Shown here one piece after another: positions 58,150 through 64,000 of a stretch of 64,000 bases of DNA (position 1 is its first letter; each line of letters opens with the position of its first letter). The DNA lies in assembly GCF_002288925.2 (NCBI RefSeq), contig NW_022098023.1, forward strand, positions 29,405,850 through 29,469,849, given 5' to 3'. A program made the translations under genes and the position numbers. Origin of the DNA: Delphinapterus leucas. Its lineage: Eukaryota > Chordata > Mammalia > Artiodactyla > Monodontidae. The notes under the pieces are model-generated. The model was not told where the DNA came from. It ran no database searches and saw nothing but the letters and a program-made list of their open reading frames with translations.

Positions 58150-58345
58150 AGAAGTAATTGGGTGGCTTTCATTGTAGTACCTTTAGTAAAAGTCAAGAGC
58201 ATTTCATAATATGATGATACTATGATTACTTTATTGTGGTAATCATTTTGCAGTATTTACTGACATCAATTCATCACACTGTACACCTTAAACTTATACA
58301 ATGTTATATGTTAATTGTATCTCAATAAAGTTGAGAACAAAAAGG
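58150..58345 (+). repeat. L1M 3' end
   Basis: ATTGTGGTAATCATTTTGCA, GTACACCTTAAACTTATACA, ATGTTATATGTTAATTGTAT and CTCAATAAAG are the L1MA/MB-type 3' end, as at 36055-36330. Confidence 0.8.
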
Positions 58346-58659
58346 TACAAGTCCAGGGTTGGATTGTATCTAGTACATGGCACACTGCAGGTTCTGGGCC
58401 TCTTTTATCTAGAATACAAAGTAATTGGCAGCAGGCTCCTGTGGATTCCATGATGAGCTGAATGGCTTCACCAGCCCTCCATTCCTTCCATCTGGCTTTT
58501 CTCTCCCACTTACTCCTTCACATCCTCTATCAATCACATGAGCCACTCTCTCTTGGGCACATGGCAATGGCATTATTGCAGTTCTGTTGCTTTCACAAAC
58601 CAGAGGCTTTGGAACTATCAGGGCTTCACCCTTGCTATATATTTTTTGTAATAAAAATA

Positions 58660-58870
58660 ACAAAAGACAAAGAGTGAACCCAACTGTAAACTATGCACTT
58701 TAGTTAATAATATTAATATATCTATATTGGCTCATCAGTTGTAACAAATGTATCACATTAATACAAGTCATTAATATTAGGAGAAACTAGGGGAGGAGAG
58801 TGTATGAAAGCTCTTTCTATTTTCAGCTCAAACTAAAACTGTGTCTATTAATTTTTTAAAATAACACTAA
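58660..58870 (+). repeat. Old L1M-class 3' fragment
   Basis: AGAGTGAACCCAACTGTAAA, CTATGCACTTTAGTTAATAA and GTAACAAATGTATCACATTA are characteristic of an old L1 3' end. Confidence 0.6.
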
Positions 58871-58874
58871 AAAC

Positions 58875-59959
58875 AATTATGCTTGGTCTCAAAATTGTGT
58901 GAAATGTTTCAAGGTCTCTGAAAATATTCTGAGTTTCAGAGCCCAGTTTTATCTTTTGCTATTCCCACCACAGAGTTTCAGATTAATCAAATAAATAGCA
59001 AGAGAAGCACTTGGGAGCTCTTCTTACAATTTCAGTTTTTAATATTTATCTCCACAAAGAAGTGTCTGTTTGCAGTATCATGTTTATAATGGGTGAGACA
59101 TTCCATTATGGAAAGGAAAGAAAAATACAAAGAGATTTCTTGAGGTAATTGTCAAAAGCAATTTGTTTATAATCTAATAAAAAGCATATTGCAAGAAATT
59201 ATTTTAAATAACACATTAAGACAGGCGAATGATGGAGGTTTTTATTATTTCCTTTCTCCCACACTCATAACTATAAAAAAATAGATGCAATGTGACTTTT
59301 GGGTCTCATTGCACTCATTTTGATTTTCTTCTCTCCTCTCCCTCTCTCACCACCTTTGTTTTCTCAGAACTTTCTTCCCCATGACCCAACATTTAAAGAA
59401 GAATTTCTGTAGAGACTCTCAGCTATGAATTTCAAACTCCATTTTTGTGCTGACTTAGATCCAAATAATTTGATGCTTTGACTTACAGTTGTGGGCATGG
59501 TGCCTAGTGGTAAATCAGAATTTAAATTGCTTTAAATTGTTTAGAATTCTTTGGCTTTTATACTTTTCTGTTGCTCCTGAAGAGACCTAACATCAAAACA
59601 ACTGCTACTAATAACAACAGCGACAACAAAAATGACAATATTTGTGTCACATGAACCTGCAGCTTGACTCATCTGAGAAGACTTTGTTCACTGTCTACCA
59701 GTTCATTTATGTTTAATTTGTGCTAGAAAGCTTTCAGAATAGATGATCCTAGAATGATTGGAAGAGCACTTTCTCACCTTCTATTTATTTTATACCAATG
59801 TTGGTATCAGGAAAAGCAAAGTACTTCTTTACTTATGCATTTTAATGAGAAGATATTTATTAGGAAAGGCTAGAACCTTGGAAATACATGTAGTTTGCAA
59901 CAGGAGACTTCCTTTTGTAGTACGAAGTAAATCAAAAGTAACTCAGAAAACTATCCTGG

Positions 59960-59990
<31 letters not shown>

Positions 59991-60795
59991 TCCTGTCTAA
60001 GAAAGAAGCAAGGAGATTCTGTAATACAGATCACCCCTCACTTGCATATTTACACACATTGAGTGTATCTTCATGGAATCAGAGTCTACAGGAGGAACAT
60101 CAAATTTAGATGAAAGGCTCTGGGGCATTTGGTTGGATAGTCACACCTTAGGAGGTTAGGTTTTTCTTTTTCTTTTTCTGACCTGTCTCCTAAGCACACA
60201 TGTCATTAAATCTTTATACAGTGTTGAAATGTTTATTTGTGAATTCTCTGAAAATGATGTAGTGAAACCTTTGGAAGTCACTTAGGGATCTAACAGTCTT
60301 ACAAACTTGTGAGGGATACATAGCACCTCCATAGGGGACAGGACTCCAGACACAGGACAATAGGAGTACAACAATTTCACAGAAGAAAATTGCCACAAAG
60401 GACCTGGCAGGCCAAAATCCCGCTTTCCTTCTCCCACAGTCCATGATTACTATGCCTGGGGAATCATTTATAAAACCCCCTGCGTGGAGTCCATGGGTGA
60501 TGAATGGATCTGGGGCCTTTGCAGAGCACCCAGAGATTTGTCATCCCTGTATTCATGTTAGTAAGAATGAATTCCAGCCAACGTTGAAAGTCAGAGTGCG
60601 GCATCCTTCAAGAGGCCTGAGAAATTTCTGGCCCTCTGGCTGCCTTCGTGTTTTCACTTTTTATCATAAACTAGTCATACATTCTTTTTCTTTCCTTTTA
60701 TATTGAAAGAAAATGTACTCTGTGGAATAATGAAAAACATCTTAGCCTCCAGGTTATGCTTTCTCCCCTCTCTCCTTGCTCATGTTATCATTCCT
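58875..60795. other. Unique DNA with a CA microsatellite
   Basis: No gene, RNA gene or named transposon seen. A CA repeat lies at 59964-59991. Confidence 0.4.
59964..59991 (+). repeat. (CA)n microsatellite
   Basis: About 13 CA units. Confidence 0.95.
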
Positions 60796-60811
60796 CTTCC
60801 ATTCTCTTTAT

Positions 60812-60925
60812 GTTTTGGGGGCGTTTTTTCGCTTGTGGGATCCTAGTTGCCCGACCAGGGATCAAAGCCAGGCCCCCTGCAATGGAAGCACAGAGTCCTA
60901 ACCACTGTACCTCCAGGGAAGTCCC
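60812..60925 (-). mobile_element. Short tRNA-derived SINE, minus strand
   Basis: TGTGGGATCCTAGTTGCCCG, ACCAGGGATCAAAGCCAGGC and the right end CTCCAGGGAAGTCCC are the 5' part of the older tRNA-derived SINE in reverse. CCATTCTCTTTAT (60799-60811) and CCATTTCCTCTTTAT (from 60927) flank it as an imperfect target duplication. Confidence 0.8.
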
Positions 60926-60944
60926 CCATTTCCTCTTTATTTGT

Positions 60945-61609
60945 ATATCTAGAATTCCCTTTCTTTACAATTACCTCCTTAGTGCTTTCTGTATACCTCT
61001 GTCCAGAGAGTGTCATCTCTATTCCCTTAGGAGTCTCAATCTTTCCCTGTTTAATAATCTCTTTTAAATTTTTGCCTCCAAAGATTTCTTATCTTTCTCT
61101 TATTCCCATCATTCTTTCTTCTTTATGTTCCTTGAATTACTTGCTTTCTCTCTTTTATTCTGTTTTATCCCTTCTCTCTGTTTTACACTTCCAGGGACAA
61201 TTGCAATCTGTGTCAGTTGACTGTGACCCTGGAGAAGATTTTGGAAAGAATTCAGGATGTTTTAAAATAATCCTTCTTCTTTGACAGATGCACCAAACGG
61301 GGTACTCAATTCAGTCTTTGGGTCCAGGGCACTGGAATATATTCATTCCTAAATAAATTCACATATTGAATGGAAGGGGTCTCAGTAAATTTACGATAAA
61401 ATAAAATAAATATTAATTGTATGAATTATGGGAAAGCCATAAGCAAAATCTAAATATTCAGTGAAGATAAGGATAGGCTTGAGTATGGAGAAAATCATAC
61501 CAGAATTCTGAAACTTCACCTGACTTAGGAATTGGAATAGGTTTTAAATAAGTACAATACAGAGAGCCCTATTCTCTTTCTCCTTTGTTTCACCAATATA
61601 GCAACAATA

Positions 61610-61651
<42 letters not shown>

Positions 61652-62090
61652 GATGGGAAGGGAGTTCAGGAGGTTTTTGGCATGCGATTATTCTAGAACT
61701 GTATCCTATAACCAAAACTTGTTCCTTGAAATTGAACTTTTATCATTTTAGTGCACACTTATGCACAAAATAGCTGATTAACTCTGAAACCTAATCTTAG
61801 TATCTGTTGAGCATTTATTTAGCTGAGAAGTTGATGCTTGGTGCAGGATTGGAGGATGCTTCATGTAAGAACGCTGATAGAAATGCTCAACTGCTCATCT
61901 AGCCACAGTACTTTAACGCTGACTTAGCTCTTTCAGAAACTCAAACACCCTTCTCCTCGGAAGGCAGTTTAGCAACCATGCCTCCTGAAGAGTCACATCA
62001 CCTGCACATCCCCCCAAACATAAGTAACTTTTCTAACTCTTCCTTCAAGCCACATCCAGGACTCTTTCTGAGAGTTTTAATAACATTTAT
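60945..62090. other. Unique DNA with a GT microsatellite
   Basis: T/C-rich sequence at 60950-61190 and a GT repeat at 61613-61643. No gene recognised. Confidence 0.4.
61613..61643 (+). repeat. (GT)n microsatellite
   Basis: About 15 GT units. Confidence 0.95.
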
Positions 62091-62271
62091 TCCCCTGTAG
62101 GCAGAATAACGGCCTCCCCAAAATGTCCACATCCTAATTCCTGGAACCCATGAATGTGTCATGTTGCATGGCATCTGAGTTGGCCCAATGTAATCGTGAG
62201 AATCGAGAGACAGAGGCAGAAGAAGAGGTAAGAATAATGTGATGCGATGAGCTTTACTGGCCATTGCTGAC

Positions 62272-62755
62272 GGCTATGGGTTGAACTGTGTCCCCCACCA
62301 AAATATGTAGAAGTCTTAACGCCCTGTACCTCAGAATATGATCTTCTTCAGAAACAGAGTTTTAAAAAATGTAATCAAGTTAAAATGAAGTCATTAGGGC
62401 ACATTTTGATCCCGTATCACTGATGTCTTCATAAAAAGAGAAAATTGGGGCACAGAGAGACATGCACAGAGGGAAGACTCTGTGAAGAAACACAGGGGTA
62501 GCACCACATGAAGGTGGAAGATTGGAATAACGCATACGCAAGCCAAGAAATGCCAAAAATTGCCAATAAACCAACAAAATTGCCAAGAGAGTGGCATGGA
62601 ACTGATTCTCTCTCACGACCCTCAGAAGGAATGATCCCTGGCAACATCTTGATTTTGGACTTCTAGCCTCCAGAACTGTAAGACAATAAATTTCTGTTCA
62701 TTTAAGCCACTCATTTTGTGATAGTTTGTTATGGCAGCCTTAGGAAACTAATACA
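62272..62755 (+). mobile_element. Inner LTR 1 (MaLR class) with 5-bp TSD
   Basis: Begins GGCTATGGGTTGAACTGTG, contains CCTGTACCTCAGAATATGAT and CCTCCAGAACTGTAAGACAA, and ends GGAAACTAATACA. The target duplication CTGAC is perfect (62267-62271 and 62756-62760). The first base of the expected TG terminus is mutated to G. Confidence 0.88.
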
Positions 62756-62901
62756 CTGACTTTCAAGAAGGAAGGGAGCTGAGAGCCAGGAACCATCAAT
62801 GTGAGCAGTCTCTAGAAGCTGGAAAAGACAAGGAAATGGATTCTCCTCTAGAGTGTGCAAAAAAGAGTGCAGTCCTGCTGACACCTTGACCTCAGGTTTT
62901 A

Positions 62902-63272
62902 TGTTATTAACTGAATGTTTGTGTTACTCCCAAAAACATATGTCAAAGCTCTAACTTGCAATGTGACTGTGTTTGGCAACAGAGTCTGTGGGGAGATGAT
63001 AAAGGTTAAATGAGGTCATAAAAGTGGGGCTATAGAGTCTGTACCTTTATGAGAAGAAGATACCAGAGCGCTCAGTCTCTCCGTACCATACGAGGATACG
63101 TAGAGAAGGTGGCCGACTGCAAGTCAAGAAGAGAGTGCTCACCAGAAATCAAATTGACTAGAACCTTGATCTTGGGCTTTCCAGCCTCTAGAGCTGTGAA
63201 AAAACACATTTCTGTTGCTTGGGGCCCAGAGTCTGTGATACTTTGTTATGGCAGCCCAATCTGACTGAGACA
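62902..63272 (+). mobile_element. Inner LTR 2 (MaLR class)
   Basis: Begins TGTTATTAACTGAATGTTTG and ends CTGACTGAGACA. It contains AATGTGACTGTGTTTGGCAA, AGAACCTTGATCTTGGGCTT and the CACATTTCTGTTGCTTGGGG region, where the usual AATAAA is changed to ACACAT. No clear 5-bp target duplication. It is inserted in the same outer LTR. Confidence 0.82.
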
Positions 63273-63389
63273 CCTAGTGAGACCCATATTGGACTTCTGG
63301 CCTCCAGAACTATAAGATATAAATTTGTGTCATTGTGAGCACTAAATTTTGGTAATTTGTTACAGCAGTAATGGGACACTAATAGTTCC

Positions 63390-64000
63390 CTGTGTTGTTA
63401 AGTTTCTAGCGATGTCTTAGCTATGATGTAGACTGGCATCATGACAAGCATGTTAGTTCATCTTTTAATTATCTTAGCTTACGATACACTCTAGAGCATC
63501 TATATAGACCTTAGATCAGAAATTCAGCAAAAGGAGTGATTACAAGAATTACAAATGTAGTGACATGCAGTTAAAGGCATAGCATCACATAACCATTATT
63601 GCCTTCACTTTACAAGTTCAGGTTTTATTTATTTTGGTTTAAAAACATACTTTTAAAAGATTGTTATGAAATAGTTCTCCTTACTAGAAGAAACTGTTGA
63701 TTTGGTAACTTAAAAATCTATGAATACAATGTTTCAGAAAAAAAAATGTCAAATGATATGGTGAATTATTACTATTTGTGGAACATTTCACACCTGTAAT
63801 TTTATCTGAAGGCTATAAATGTTTCCTGCTGTCCATGAAGCAGGCATAAAGCATAGAATTAGCATTTTGAAGGAGACCAAGGTAGAAAATACACCTTGAC
63901 AAAGACTGAGAAAAATTTAACAAACATAACCAAGGTCTAAAATGATGTGAAATAAAGTACATTTTACCATCAACCAATAGTTTCAGAGTATACAGTAAAC
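63390..64000. other. Unique AT-rich DNA at the window end
   Basis: No gene or named repeat recognised. Confidence 0.4.

Larger units (their letters stand above)
62096..63385 (+). mobile_element. Outer MLT1-type LTR, split by two other LTRs
   Basis: Three pieces form one old LTR in order: 62096-62266 (TGTAGGCAGAATAACGGCCT … GTTGGCCCAATGTAATC), 62761-62901 (GTCTCTAGAAGCTGGAAAAG … GCTGACACCTTGACCTC) and 63273-63385 (CCTAGTGAGACCCATATTGG … TTACAGCAGTAATGG). Each gap holds a distinct, complete LTR. The outer LTR is therefore the oldest of the three. Confidence 0.82.

Overview
The window is mammalian nuclear DNA from a cetacean, most likely a toothed whale. The main evidence is about ten copies (1853, 5213, 9909, 19836, 23182, 24509, 31138 and 32533 are the clearest) of a roughly 200-bp tRNA-derived SINE. 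It opens with GGGCTTCCCTGGTGGCGCAG and ends in a short A-rich tail, which is the CHR-1/CHRS family known from cetaceans and, in older forms, hippopotamus. Several longer, older relatives of the same tRNA-derived group are also present, as is an L1 of the cetartiodactyl type. No sequence here looks bacterial, plasmid or phage.

I find no functional protein-coding gene, no spliced exon I can defend, and no RNA gene. Almost every open reading frame is a chance frame or lies inside a transposon. The window reads as intergenic or deep-intronic DNA built from layers of interspersed repeats, separated by AT-rich unique sequence.

Layout. 1-9 kb: mostly unique AT-rich DNA with two CHR-1 SINEs, one MaLR LTR (3437-3804) and a striking 22-bp inverted repeat at 7129-7178. 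8.8-13.4 kb: old L1M-class remnants in both orientations, with SINEs inserted. 13.4-18.4 kb: unique DNA, a MER-type hAT element, a young L1 scrap next to a longer SINE, and one MaLR LTR. 18.4-19.6 kb: a decayed hAT-superfamily transposase gene on the minus strand. 20.6-23.4 kb: an old L1 split by a younger L1, which is itself split by a SINE, with a CHR-1 copy in the outer element's tail. 23.4-31 kb: MIR, LTR and SINE fragments. 31-39 kb: two CHR-1 SINEs in opposite orientation, an L1M remnant and the most repeat-poor stretch (36.3-39.0 kb). 40.59-42.88 kb: a MaLR element with two LTRs, internal region and 5-bp target duplication, with a short L1 tail nested inside. 45.58-52.68 kb: a full-length 7.1-kb L1 with an 18-bp perfect target-site duplication, a CpG-rich 5' UTR, and both ORFs broken by many stops and frameshifts. 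53-64 kb: unique DNA, old DNA-transposon and L1M fragments, microsatellites, and a nest of three MaLR LTRs at 62.1-63.4 kb.

Nothing here supports a new biological system. The observations most worth a second look are the inverted repeat at 7.1 kb, the hAT transposase fossil, the full-length L1 and its CpG-rich promoter region, and the nested insertions that give a relative time order. All family names were assigned by eye without a database search; subfamily names are tentative.
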